Below, piece after piece: positions 1 through 10,335 of a stretch of DNA of 64,000 bases (within the stretch, counting starts at the first letter, position 1; the number at the start of each line of letters is the position of its first letter). Below the pieces are notes generated by a model, which did no database searches, was not told where the DNA came from, and saw only the letters and a list, made by a program, of their open reading frames with translations. Source of the stretch: Sebastes aleutianus (Eukaryota; Chordata; Actinopteri; Perciformes; Sebastidae); contig CAKAKS010000067.1 of NCBI GenBank assembly GCA_916700875.1, positions 29,644,933 through 29,708,932 on the forward strand, written 5' to 3'. A program made the translations under genes and the position numbers.

Positions 1-109
1 AGCCGCTGACCAAGACCAAGGCAAGAGGAATTATAGATGAAAAATATAGATGAAAAATTCCATCACAGATGGGAATGTCATTCATTTTGCAGGGATTTGA
101 TCATAAACC

Positions 110-745
110 AAAGTGTTGTGGTGTGGTTCTGTTGGCTTCATCAGCCCGTGACCTGGGGCGGTTTGCAGCGGTCAGGATGAGAGTCAGCACCTCCAAGTCT
201 GAGGCCATGATCCTCTGCTGGAAAACGGTGGATTGCGCCCTCCGGGTTGGGAGTGAGTTTAAGTATCTCGGGGTCTTGTTCACGAGTCAGGGTAAAATGG
301 AGCGGGAGATGGACAGGTGATTCAGTGCAGCATCAACGGTCAATGCGGGCGCTATACCGGACCGTTGTGGTGAAGAGGGCGCTGAGCCAGAAGGTAAAGC
401 TCTCCATTCACGTCTATCTACGTTCCAACCCTCACCTATGGTCATCAGCTTTGGGTAGAGACCAAAAGAATGAGATACAAGCAACCAAAATGAGTTTCCT
501 TCGTAGGGTGGCTGGGCTCAGCCTTAAAGATAGGGTGAGGAGCTCACACATGCGGAGTAGAGCCGCTGCTCCTTACCGTCGAAAGGGGCCAGCTGAGATG
601 GTTCGAGCATCTGATCAGGACGCCTCCTGGACGCCTCCTGGACGCCTCCCTTTGGAGGTTTTTCAGGCCTGTCCAAATGGTAAGAGGCCCCGGGGTAGAC
701 CCAGTACACGCTGGAGAGATTATATATGTCGTCTGGCCTGGGAAC
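110..745 (+). pseudogene. RTE/Rex3-like LINE reverse-transcriptase fragment, frameshifted
   Basis: Decayed C-terminal half of a non-LTR retrotransposon polyprotein. The stretch VVLLASSARDLGRF, then MRVSTSKSEAMILCW and EFKYLGVLFTSQGKMERE, matches the part of fish RTE-type reverse transcriptases after motif C. The acidic pair expected just before VVLLAS is replaced by Cys-Gly, so catalysis is lost. The frame breaks near 320. Just after 410 the conserved YVPTLTYGHQLWVET reads in yet another frame, before the main frame resumes at MSFLRRVAGLSL. An 11-base unit (GACGCCTCCTG) is locally repeated at about 619-651. Homology stops at RLAWE, so the 3' end and GATG tail are missing, unlike the copy at 3111. 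Assignment to the RTE clade is from memory of family motifs; another LINE clade is possible. Confidence 0.8.
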
Positions 746-1379
746 ACAGCAGTAGGCAATGAACACATTGCATTGATCATGATTAATATGAATAAAAAGG
801 GCTCACATTTTAGATTATGAATGTTTTTTTTCTACCATTTACTAAACAGGGTTGTATTACCTAGAAACACAGCACAGAAGACAATAAGACATCATGAATA
901 ACATGAAAAGAACAGGGTGAACCTGGTTCAGGCAGTTCTGCAGCTGACGTGTTCAGTACATAACACCATACCTGTGTTTGTTTTTCAATGAGTACACACT
1001 TTTAGCAAGCCAATATTAAAACAGTTCAAATGATCTTTTTGTACCAATTTATTCTGAAGTCCAATATGTACTCAGACGGCAGTCCGCTTCCAGTAAATTA
1101 GCCTCCAACCGAGTCCACGTAGCAACAGCTCCTTCTGGCTAGTTGCCGTCCTCCGCCCACTCAGGGATTCTGTACATTAGCAGTCTACACTATGTAACAG
1201 TGATTATATGAGAAGAGAACATCTTTCTAAAACATGCTTTGAGGGAGAAAAGAGCAGATGTTTCCTAGCTGGGAGTAATAGTACAGGAGGATTTTAAATC
1301 AGAGATGGATTGTAATCCCCAATACCTGGACATTAAAGCAGGCAACTGAGATTGTAACAGACAGAAGAAACTGAGCAGG
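746..1379. other. No recognisable gene or repeat
   Basis: AT-rich intergenic sequence. I see no frame with coding character and no repeat shared with the rest of the window. Confidence 0.5.
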
Positions 1380-1658
1380 CTATATTCTGGTGGTGCGAGC
1401 CTCCTGAGGGGAGAGTGCTGTCAGCTGGAGCAAGTTGCCCTCGGTGAGGTATTGTCTGATGATCTGTCTTTTCAGGGTAGGGTGTGCTGACTGCATTTTT
1501 TCTTTAGGGAACGTTGGGGGCTGTTTGGATGAAGAACGTGTGAAATCAATCTCCCAAGCTTGCTGTTGCTCCTGGGCAGCAGTGACAGCAAGTTGCAAGA
1601 CGAGATGATGTTTCTGTTTTGTAAACAAGTGCGTTATCTTTATATGCTGCTGAATGCA
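1380..1658 (-). other. Unassigned open frame with coding-like third positions
   Basis: A minus-strand frame open from a stop near 1659 to a TAG at 1380. It has no in-frame ATG near the start, so if coding it would be an exon or relic and not a complete gene. The last 55 codons are rich in G/C at third positions and encode a low-bias sequence with KQPPTFPKEKMQ and TLKRQIIRQYLTEG. I do not recognise the protein. It could be a transposon-derived or processed-gene relic, or chance; no splice signals or partner exons are evident. Confidence 0.2.
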
Positions 1659-1706
1659 TCAGTGTTTTTTTTTAATAACATTAAAATCTGAATATCAGTT
1701 TAGAAT

Positions 1707-2345
1707 TAGGGCTGTCAAATAAAAAATCTAATAAAGATTAATTGTAAATTAATCTAAAAAAAAATGTATCTGTTCAAAATGTACTTTAAAGGGAGATTTG
1801 TCAAGTATTTAATACTCTTACCAACACAGGAGTGGGCAAATATGCTTGCTTTATGCACATGTGTGTATATATTTATTATTGGAAATCAATTAACAATTCA
1901 AAACAATGACAAATATTGTCCAGAAACCCTCACAGGTACTGCATTTAGCATAACAAATATGCTCAAATCATAACACGGCAAACTGCAGCCCAACAGGCAA
2001 CAACAGCTGTCAGTGTGTCAGTGAGCTGACTTGACTATGACTTGCCCCAAAACTGCATGTGATTATCATAAAGTGGGCATATCTGTAAAGGGGAGACTCG
2101 TGGGTACCCATAGAACCCATTTTCATTCACATATCTTGAGGTCAGAGGTCAAGGGACCCCTTTTTAAATGGCCATGGCAGTTTGTCCTCGCCAAAATGTA
2201 GCATAAGTTTGGAGCGTTATTTCACTTCCTTGGCGATAAGCTAGTATGACATGGCTGGTACCAATGGTTTCCTCAGGTTTTATAGTTTCATGATACCAAA
2301 GTAAATTTGTGTTAACGTGCTATTATTGCGTTAACTTTGATATAT
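1707..2345 (+). mobile_element. Family A hAT-like non-autonomous element
   Basis: Starts with the family terminus TAGGGCTGTCAA and runs through the shared core (CAAATATGCTT, ACTGCATGTGATTATCATAA, TGGGTACCCATAGAACC) to GCGTTAACTTTGA. The last bases of the expected right terminus (CAGCCCTA) are lost, so no target duplication can be read. It has no open frame of its own. At least six other copies or fragments lie in this window. hAT assignment rests on the terminus and on the 8-bp duplications seen at other copies. Confidence 0.75.
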
Positions 2346-2379
2346 TTAAAGTAGCAGAACTACTGTAATTACATAGCTG

Positions 2380-2418
2380 GATCTCACTTGTCTTAACTTT
2401 TTTAAGACAAGTGAGATC
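2380..2418. repeat. Perfect 17-bp hairpin
   Basis: GATCTCACTTGTCTTAA at 2380-2396 is exactly complementary to 2402-2418, with a 5-base loop (CTTTT). It lies about 35 bases beyond the end of the family A copy. It may be a snap-back scar or a small foldback remnant; the short loop is poor for a microRNA precursor. Confidence 0.85.
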
Positions 2419-3110
2419 AATGCAGTTGCCTTAGCTGAGATTACAGCAGCTTCCCTCTCCTCTGTTGTCTGCACATTGCGAACTGTCTGAGACAGCTTAT
2501 TTTGCCACTTTCAAAAGTACAGAAAACACATAACAGCTTGACAGATAACCCCCCACCCACGTTTCTAGGATTGCGGGAGAAGGTGAAGTGGTGGGTATGT
2601 GAAGTGTTGGTGCTTAAAGTGTGATCGCATCCAGTGTGGACAAATGTGCATGCTGGGTGCAAATGTAATCCATCTGAATAATATTCAGATAACACTGCAG
2701 CCTCGACAGTCTCAACAATGTGGCATAATCTGTATTTTAAAGAGGACAAATCACCACAATGGGACCTTATTATACAGTAGTCAACGGCGAGTCAAGAAAG
2801 TCGCAGTTTGTTGTAAAATTCTTGAAGTATCAGACTGTGAAAATACATAATGCGAAAGACGGCACACCAAAAGTTTTTGTAAGTAACATCTCTCTCTCTG
2901 AAGCTATGATGCCTGTGTGTTTCTACTGGGTTGTACTAACACCAGCAACGGGTCTGACTTGTTCTTTCTCTGCCGGGCTGATAAAAACACACCAAGTAAG
3001 ATAGCATTTCATTTGTGCGTGGTCACAGTTAAGTTAGCTAGCTAGCTACAGTAGTATTGGTGACATACTATATATTGTGCGAAACTGTATGTTGTTCGGC
3101 AAGCGGCCGA
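2419..3110. other. No recognisable gene
   Basis: Unassigned sequence with a short (GCTA)n run near 3036-3048. Two overlapping frames of about 80 codons occur but show no recognisable motif. Confidence 0.45.
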
Positions 3111-3492
3111 AATGGGTTTCCTCAGGAGGGTGGCTGGCGTCTCCCTTAGAGATAGGGTGAGAAGCTCAGTCATCCGTGAGGGACTCGGAGTAGAGCCGCT
3201 GCTCCTTTGCGTCGAAAGGAGCCAGTTGAGGTGGTTCGGGCATCTAGTACGGATGCCCTCTGGGCGCCTCCCTTGGGAGGTGTACCAGGCACGACCAGCT
3301 GGGAGGAGACCACGGGAAGGGCCCAGGACTAGGTGGAGATATTATATCTCCACACTGGCCTGGGAACGCCTCGGGATCCCCCAGTCAGAGCTGGTTAATG
3401 TGGCCCGGGAAAGGGAAGTTTGGGGTCCCCTGCTGGAGCTGTTGCCCCCGCGACCCGATCCCGGATAAGCGGTTGAAGATGGATGGATGGAA
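3111..3492 (+). mobile_element. RTE/Rex3-like LINE, 5'-truncated, intact 3' end
   Basis: Open frame 3112-3468 encodes the last 118 residues of the LINE polyprotein: MGFLRRVAGVSLRDRVRSS, then LRWFGHLVRMPSGRLPWEV, then LLPPRPDPG before the stop. A GGATAAGCGG stretch and a short GATG/ATGG repeat follow, a typical 3' end for this group. Truncation at the 5' end with an intact 3' end fits target-primed reverse transcription. It has no frameshift and is better preserved than the copy at 110-745. It overlaps that copy over about 240 bases, so the two can be aligned. There is no endonuclease and no catalytic core, so it cannot move by itself. Confidence 0.85.
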
Positions 3493-3966
3493 GAGATGTA
3501 GTTCACTGAGCGGTTTCTCACAAAACTAAATGATACTACGACAAACTGAGACTTTATTCACTTGAAAATTCTGTTCTAAATTGACAAACATCATATGTGT
3601 GATTCATGGTGCAAAAACAGGTGGATATTATGGTGGAGGAGGAGGACTTTTTGAAATGCTGTATGATAACAGCAGCGGCAGCAGGTGTCAGCACAGCTTT
3701 CAGGTGAGCAGAGCAGACGGCTTAATGTTAACAAGGGTGTGTTGGATGCATACTGCAGTGAGGAGTATGCCATGTAAGTGCAGCACGCAGACTTTACTCT
3801 CTGGATAAATGAATCCCACTTTGTATTTTAATGCTAATGTGTTTTCCATTGGGTGAGTGCCCTTATTTTCTCCTCTGTGTGTTTCACTGGTTGGCTACTT
3901 GAGCACCTTCTTTGCATTTACTGATACAATACAGAAAATGTCAACGCCACCGTACTCATTATGTTT
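3493..3966. other. No recognisable gene or repeat
   Basis: Nothing recognised beyond a purine-rich patch near 3620-3660. Confidence 0.5.
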
Positions 3967-4016
3967 TATTGCATCCATCTATCCATCCATCCATACCCAC
4001 TTATCCTGTGAAAGGG
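3967..4016 (-). repeat. Short LINE/SINE-type 3' tail fragment
   Basis: The plus strand shows CATCCATCTATCCATCCATC followed by ACCCACTTATCCTGTGA. Its reverse complement (ACAGGATAAGTGGGT, then ATGG repeats) resembles the common fish retroposon ending with GGATAAGCGG and a GATG tail. Only the terminal 50 bases remain, so the parent family is uncertain. Confidence 0.45.
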
Positions 4017-5039
4017 GCCAGCACGTTGCAGTGACTCACACTTTCTCAAAACACCTTTTAGTGCCTGTTTGATACTGCCATTGATTTACTGCTGACTCCT
4101 CACTCACTGCTCTTAACCGGCCCCCGGTGTGAGACACAGCGGGGGGGGAAACAGTTTGCTCAGTTTTATTGTTGGACGGCGTGTTTGGCTATCAGCTAAC
4201 AGCTAGCGGAACTACACACACAGGTGAGTGCATCGCCGCCGCCGCCGCCGCTGCTCTACAGCCAGAGACACAATTTTTGTTAAGGACACGCCCCTCACAC
4301 CGTGAGTCTGATTGACTTGAAATTTGATACACATGTCCAGCTCAATGTGCTCTACAAAAAACCTCAAGAACCACTAAAGTCTGCCTGATTATATTTGCTG
4401 CAATTTAGATTTTTTTGAAAATTACATTTTTGACATCCATCTTTGACATTGGACCAAGCGCTAAAAGGGCGTGTCTCAGCACATAAATAGACTAAAGTCA
4501 ATAACCGTGAGGCCCATCATCACAAAACATGCAGGATATGTCCTCAAGAGTACCTGAAACATACCCTGCAAGTTTCATTGAAACTGACTACTAGGGGGCG
4601 CTACAAATGCAAAAAATGGACGTGGCATAACACAAATCCAAAGTGGACGCCATCATTTCCAAACATGTGCATGGGCCTGCTGCAAATTTGACCATAAATC
4701 AATGACAGTTGGTCCAAACATCACGTGCTGGATATTTTTAACTAAGCTGTTCAAACATGTCCCCAGAATGCCAACAAATATGACTGGCGGGACGATGACT
4801 GTGCAGTTACTGAAAGGCTGCATACATTGTAACGAAAAAAGTGTGTGATTGGTCTCACTCCTCAGAATTAAACCAGCTGAAGTGACTTTGCTCGTTGCTG
4901 CTCGTGGCTTTGATTTTGGCAATTCAGCTGCATCCTTCTGTTAAGCAAAAAAAGGCTTGAACCTACGAACTGTCGCTTGTATCAACCTCACGTTTACAAG
5001 CGTATTGTCAAAAAAATAGACTTGAAGCCATAAATGTCA
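4017..5039. other. Unassigned dispersed-repeat-like sequence
   Basis: Contains a (GCC)n run at about 4224-4240 beside a CAGGTGAGTG donor-like string. From about 4280 to 4900 the style resembles fish dispersed repeats (GGGGGCGCTACAAATGC near 4573). No second copy in this window allows confirmation. No gene recognised. Confidence 0.35.
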
Positions 5040-5500
5040 GTATATCGGTGCTCTACAGTTGCGTCAGCTGATTTGACCAGGGAGGTGAGAGTGACGGCCG
5101 GCTTGACCACACGTTAGCGCAATATAATAACGTTTTAGCATGCAGCTTTAGCCGTGATGTCTAGCTCTGCTTTTCCTGTCAATGTGTGAAACCCAAAGTG
5201 TTTCCAGACGTTACTGGATGTGTAGTGTTTACCACTTTGGAATTAAAATGTGAGGGTGTAGATCGCATCTACGTGGACGCCGTTTTCTACTTTCTCGTTT
5301 CGGCTCGCTGCGGTTTGTTTTGGTTGACGGATACGGAACGGATATGACGTGACGTTACAACATTAAAAGCGATAACTTCCTTCTACCTCCGCATGGACTC
5401 AAATGAAGCAAATATATCGATTCTGGCATTAAAGAAACTATTTGAAATCGTAAAAAAAAAAATCTCGATACAATGGCGATTGATTTTTTCCCCACCCCTA
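5040..5500 (-). mobile_element. hAT-like transposon terminal region
   Basis: On the minus strand the segment begins TAGGGGTGGGGAAAAAATCA followed by short ATCGA-type direct motifs. This resembles the 5' end of fish hAT elements with TAGGGGTGGG termini. The opposite terminus was not found upstream, so this is a solo end and no target duplication can be tested. It carries no transposase frame. Confidence 0.45.
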
Positions 5501-8009
5501 GAATCTGTTGTGTGAGACGTGCGAGTGAAAAACATGTTTGATGCACTTGCAGTCTTGGACAATTGTGGGTTGTATTCATTCAATCAAACATTACAGCTGT
5601 GGTAGTTGCAGACACACCTGGCGGAGATCTACACTCTACCGACGGCACTTGCCTAGTTGTGTATGCAAAAGTTTGAACCTGTTGTTCTCGATTTCATCAG
5701 ACAACAGCATTAAAAACTAGATTAGAAATAACTTTTGCTTGTCTCCTTTAATGGCTCAGAAATTAAACCGAGGCAGTCCAACCCCTTCGTGTCGATAGAA
5801 ACATAAAGCATCCATCCTATAAAGTCTAGATTTTATAGAGAAAATAATGAAAAGATAGTAAGTTAGAAGTCAGCCCACACGGTACCATAAAACGAGGATG
5901 GGAGATTTTTATTTGAGATATAGATTTATTTTATTCCTAGACAAAAAGGGGCAGGAAAAACTTGTGCTTAACGACCACCTTCGGTTCATATTTGATGAAT
6001 CTAAAGTTACAACTGTATAAGTCACCGCACAAGTCAGTTACAAATGGCCCACAGTCCAAATGAATGAAACACTTGCGTTTATCAGCCGCCATAACCCTCT
6101 TTCATTTTGATAAATTTCCCTTTTATTATAGTTAACTGCACCGGTTGACTCCGGTTTCTCACATAAGCTGTCTGCGTGTATATTATTACCCCTGTGAGGA
6201 TCCTCTTTTTTTTGGTTTTCATATTTTCAGATTCATAACTTGTGTCATTTGTGGCCCTCTGTTCAGCATTGCATGTAATATACTGTGCTGTTTATGGCAC
6301 CGCAGTAAAACAGAAAATGAAAGAATCGCCTGTTGGATTACTGCTGGCCCAGAACAGAAAACAGATATTGTTCCACGCACACTCACTCCGAGAACATGAT
6401 ATTGTCATTTTTATGACTTTTCCCTCTGTCTCTCTGTACAATAAACAAAAGAAATATGAACTGCATTCCCGGAGAATCTCAGCTTCCAATTTCCTCCGAA
6501 GAGACTCTGGTGTGAAGGAACGAGTGGATGAATATTTCCTGCTGGAGTGGGCTGTTAAACTGACTGTGAAATGGGTTTCTGAACAAGGCAGCGTCCGGCG
6601 GATTCTGTGTGGAAAGCGGGAGTGGGCAGCGCATCTAAAAGCCACCTACGATCTTAATACCGACCCTAATGTCAAGGGTCCTCGGCTCCGCCGCAATCTA
6701 GCCGTCAATCCAGCCATAGCTCATGAAGAGTGTAGCACATCACTCTTTCCTCTTTGTTTCCTTCTCCCTCTTAAGTGCTGTAATGGCCTTCTATATCCAA
6801 ACAAACGTGTTTTCTCATTATCTCACCCTTTTTTTGGTATCCGCTTCGCCACCTACATTGAATCGTGCACTCTGCAGTAATACCGTGGCGCCACTCTACA
6901 AAAGCAGGAGCGGGATTGAGTGAGCCGTGCTGAAGAAAAAGCCAAGCATCGACCGCCGGGCGGGAGCGAATTACCCCACGGGGGCCCCGCTTTGCACCGC
7001 ATGGGGTCATGTGAACCCAGTGGTAGGAAACAGCAGAGGACAACGGTGAGGAAATTACTACTGGGCATGAAAAAGTGGAGAAATGAGACCGAGAGACAGA
7101 GAGAAGGAAGGGGGGGGGGGGGGATCAATAAAGTAATCTTTAGTCATAGGCAGAGCACGGGCCCTGTGCTCAGGATTACTCAGTATGGGGCCATTACATG
7201 GAGAGGCCAGCAAAGCAATTATGAGTCTTGGGAGGAATTGACAACGAGATCCCCACGGAGAGAAATGATAGCGGCTGGGAAGATGGAAAAGGGAGACGGC
7301 GTGCGTAAGTGTGTGTTCGTGTGAGAGAGAGAGAGAGCCAGAGAGGGAATATCAAATAATCATTACCTTGCCCTCCCATCCCTTCATCCGACGCAATAAA
7401 GCCCATCTCCTCCAGCTTCCCACTGCTTCATTCACGCTGCCTCCTCACATGATGTAACACGGAAAGCACATAGAAAGCTTTCCACCTAGTGTTCACACCG
7501 AGAATAGGAGCACTTCAGAGAGCAGTGAGAACTGCTGCTCCACTGCACGACGGAGGACTTCTTCATAAATACATTCAAAACCATTTGCTGAAGCCATGAA
7601 ATATCATGATTCTTATTACGTTACTTGTGTGGAAAGTTCCACGCGCTGCAGTCCGAACACACACACCTCGCTGAAAGTTTATGTAACAGCATACTGCGCA
7701 ATACATGCCCTGGGAGAAAAGTCTGTTAAGGCTGGCCCACACTAAAAGGATTTTTTCAAATCTTAACAAATGTTGAAAATGTGAGATCCCACACATAACG
7801 ATTTATTTTATTTTTTATGTGATTTGTTTATTTTCTTTTTAAAAGTTTATTTCTGAATTTTGTTAATACAACTCTGACAATCCCTTACGCAAACATGTTT
7901 GGACAGATAGATATCCCACCCATCCCCAAGAGGGCACACAACTAAAACCACCAATAAATTGTGCACCAGCAACTTGGTGAAAAATCTTCAAAATGAACAG
8001 GAACCTTTT
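5501..8009. other. No recognisable gene; open frames rejected
   Basis: A 212-codon plus-strand frame (6242-6880) and overlapping shorter frames occur, but none has a recognisable domain. A run of 14 G lies near 7111-7124, and a (GA)n patch near 7323-7336. Part of 6450-7050 is more GC-rich than its surroundings and could be conserved non-coding DNA. A fragment at 7726-7805 resembles a fish dispersed repeat, without a second copy here. Confidence 0.4.
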
Positions 8010-8090
8010 TAATGCAGCAACACTGATACCCAATCCAGCTATTTTAATCAGTATCGGCCCGATAACCGATCCGGTATCGGTGCATCCCCA
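8010..8090 (-). mobile_element. Terminal fragment of a GGGATGCACCGATAC-type element
   Basis: The minus strand reads TGGGGATGCACCGATACCGG followed by ATCGG-rich sub-repeats. This matches the terminus common in short fish hAT-like elements beginning TAGGGATGCACCGATA. Only one end, about 80 bases, is present. Confidence 0.5.
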
Positions 8091-8190
8091 AAGTTTGGCA
8101 TTGGACTCCAATTCCAAAGCCTGGATTTTAAAACATTGCAGTAACAGTGCAGTTCAAACAAGTTTAGTGTTTTTCTGACACGGCCATGTC

Positions 8191-8255
8191 ATTAGTTATT
8201 TTACCTCGTGTTTTTTCTTCCCTCTCCCCTGTGTCTCCTTTCTCCCCCTGTCAGT

Positions 8256-8314
<59 letters not shown>

Positions 8315-9180
8315 TCCCGCCTCCCTCCTGATTACACCATTCAGCTCACCTGCTCCTGTCTGCACACCTGTCAGCCATCAGTTCATCTACACAACAGCAT
8401 GGTCCGATTCCACTCCGGCCCTCTACACCCTCCCACTCTGTGACGGAGTGAACTCCGTTTACTCACAGCTGAATAAAGCAGCCTTCTTTAAGATGTCGGG
8501 TATAAAAACTGTAGGCTTGTGAGACTGTACGAGGGCAGTTACCAGGTACATTGTAACAATGATTTTTGATGAGTTTAGTGAAAAATCATTGATCGTCAAA
8601 ATAGTTGAAAATATGAGGTTTTAACAAGACTTGTAGAACCTTTCTAGATGAAAGATCAGTTGATCACATTCAGCAGATTGAGATTTTACAGTGCAGTACT
8701 ATTTCTCATTAGTGTTGCTCTTCTCTCTTATCGTCTCTTTGCTCCTTTGCTTTTGTGTCTCCTTCCCAGTTCTTTTATTATCTCACGTTGTAGTTATTAA
8801 AATGCCGCTCTCCCTCCCTCTCCCTCAATATCTTGCTACCTTTTCCAGCTCGTGCTATCAACCTTACTTTCTCTCACTGTCCATATCTGGCTTGCTCTTT
8901 CAGCCATTTCTCTGTAACACACAATCTCTCTTTCTTTTTGAGACTGCATTATCAACCTTTTACTTTCTGGTGTTCTTGCCTTCTCTCTCTCTCTCTCACC
9001 ACACTTTCACATTCTCCCCTGTCACACTCTTTGTTATTCCTTGCTTGCTTGCAATCTCATTTTCAAGATTTTTTTTCTGTTCTTTCAGTCCCCTGTCTAT
9101 TGTTATTTTCTCTTGAGCTCTCTAACAATTCCCCCACTGTCCCCTCTTTCTCTCTCTCTCTCTCTCTCCTTCCATCACAA
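8191..9180 (+). other. One-kilobase pyrimidine-rich tract
   Basis: The plus strand is dominated by C and T, with (CT)n runs near 8984-8998 and 9150-9168 and the (TG)n run inside. The open frames here are leucine, serine and phenylalanine repeats forced by composition. No gene is supported. Confidence 0.7.
8259..8313 (+). repeat. (TG)n microsatellite
   Basis: Uninterrupted TG dinucleotide repeat, 27 units. Confidence 0.98.
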
Positions 9181-9567
9181 AAATAGAGGAGCTCCATTGT
9201 TTTGCCCTCCTGCTACCTTACTTCAGTGTGAAGCAGCTAATCCATGTGAAAAATGTGTATTTGTGTGCATGAGTGTGTGTGACCATTGCAACCAACCAAG
9301 GCCGTTTCTGGATATTTTGACATCCACTAATGCCTCTGAGGGATCTTTTTATTATAATATCAATTTTAATAATAAAATGTTATGCCTTCTTTCCATTCTT
9401 GCATGGCTTACCATCCTTCGAAATTGTTCTAACAATAATACTTGATTTCAGACAGACAAAAGCAGCTTCTCATTTCTAGCCATTGACTGAAATGACAAGA
9501 CTTTATCAGCTGTAGCTAGCAAGCCAATTATGCTAACGTAAGCTCCTTGAGTTGGTAGAAAAGGTGT
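9181..9567. other. No recognisable gene or repeat
   Basis: Nothing recognised. Confidence 0.5.
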
Positions 9568-9672
9568 ATCTTTCGCTCTTTAAGCTACGTCACCACACTC
9601 CCGGCACACTCTCTGAGCGTTTACTGTTGCTGCGGATGAATTTACATTGTAGTTAATGGGATGCCCCACTTT
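9568..9672 (+). repeat. Family C fragment
   Basis: Shares CACTACGTCACCACACTCCC-like sequence, then TTTACATTGTAGTTAATGG, with 35990-36110 and, more distantly, with 42005-42080 inside the complete family C element. Neither terminus is present. Confidence 0.55.
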
Positions 9673-9732
9673 GAGAATTACTGCTCTAGGTAACCACCTA
9701 GCTCACCTAGGTCTAAAATAGTTGGCTACCTC

Positions 9733-10335
9733 CTGTTCTGAAAAGTGAAGCCAAAGCTGAAGTGCCTTAAACTTGCATTCTCTCTAACAGCCAGCAGGGG
9801 GCGACTCCTCTGGTTGCAAAAAATAACTCTGATTGTATAGAAGTCTATGAGAAAATGACCCTACTTCTCACTTGATTTATTACCTCAGTAAACATTGTAA
9901 ACATGAGTTTATGGTCTCAATCTCTAGTTCCAAGTCTTCTTCAATACAGCATGATGTTCATTTAGTAAATTATGGTCCCCTTTAGAGTCAAATAGACCAT
10001 AAAGCAGGGGATGCTTTAGGGCGAGGCTACCTTGTGATTGACAGGTCGCTACCACGGCGTTGTCCAGTGTGGGAGTTGTCCATGTTTTCGTCTTAGAACT
10101 TTAACCCTTTCACAGTGTGTTTTCAGTTCATGAAAGTTAATTGTAACATTTTGGTCGCTTAAAAATGTCTTACTCAACGTTCGGTTGTACTTAGCTTCAC
10201 TCTCTGGTGTCACTTCTGGTTGCAAAAAAACAAGATGGCGACGGGCAAAATGTCAAACTCGCGGCTTCAAAATGGCAGTCCACAAACCAGTAGGTGACGT
10301 CACGGTGACGTCCACTTCTTGTATACAGTCTATGG
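9733..10335 (+). repeat. Family B dispersed repeat, longest copy
   Basis: Contains GTGCCTTAAACTTGCATTC, GGGGGCGACTCCTCTGG, a central GACAGGTCGCTACCACGGCG segment, AACAAGATGGCGACGGGCAA and GTGACGTCCACTTCTTG, ending at TACAGTCTATGG. Three partial copies follow at 21580, 31927 and 45838. No coding frame and no obvious terminal inverted repeat or target duplication, so the class is unknown. Confidence 0.7.

Noticed and set aside
4200..4245. CpG-rich (GCC)n with CAGGTGAGTG, considered as first exon and splice donor
   Set aside because: No open frame with an ATG or a recognisable protein upstream, no matching acceptor, and it lies in repeat-like sequence.
5501..5508. Target duplication partner for the hAT terminus ending at 5500
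   Set aside because: GAATCTGT was not found next to any TAGGGGTGGG-type end in the window.
6242..6880. 212-codon open frame, the longest in the window
   Set aside because: No recognisable domain; its first 40 codons overlap other frames, and codon use is not distinctive. One frame of this length is plausible by chance in 64 kb on six frames.
6920..7324. 134-codon frame crossing a poly-G run
   Set aside because: Charged, repetitive translation across (GA)n and poly-G sequence; no domain.
8186..9445. Overlapping long frames rich in Leu, Ser, Phe and Val/Cys repeats
   Set aside because: They are translations of CT and TG simple sequence.
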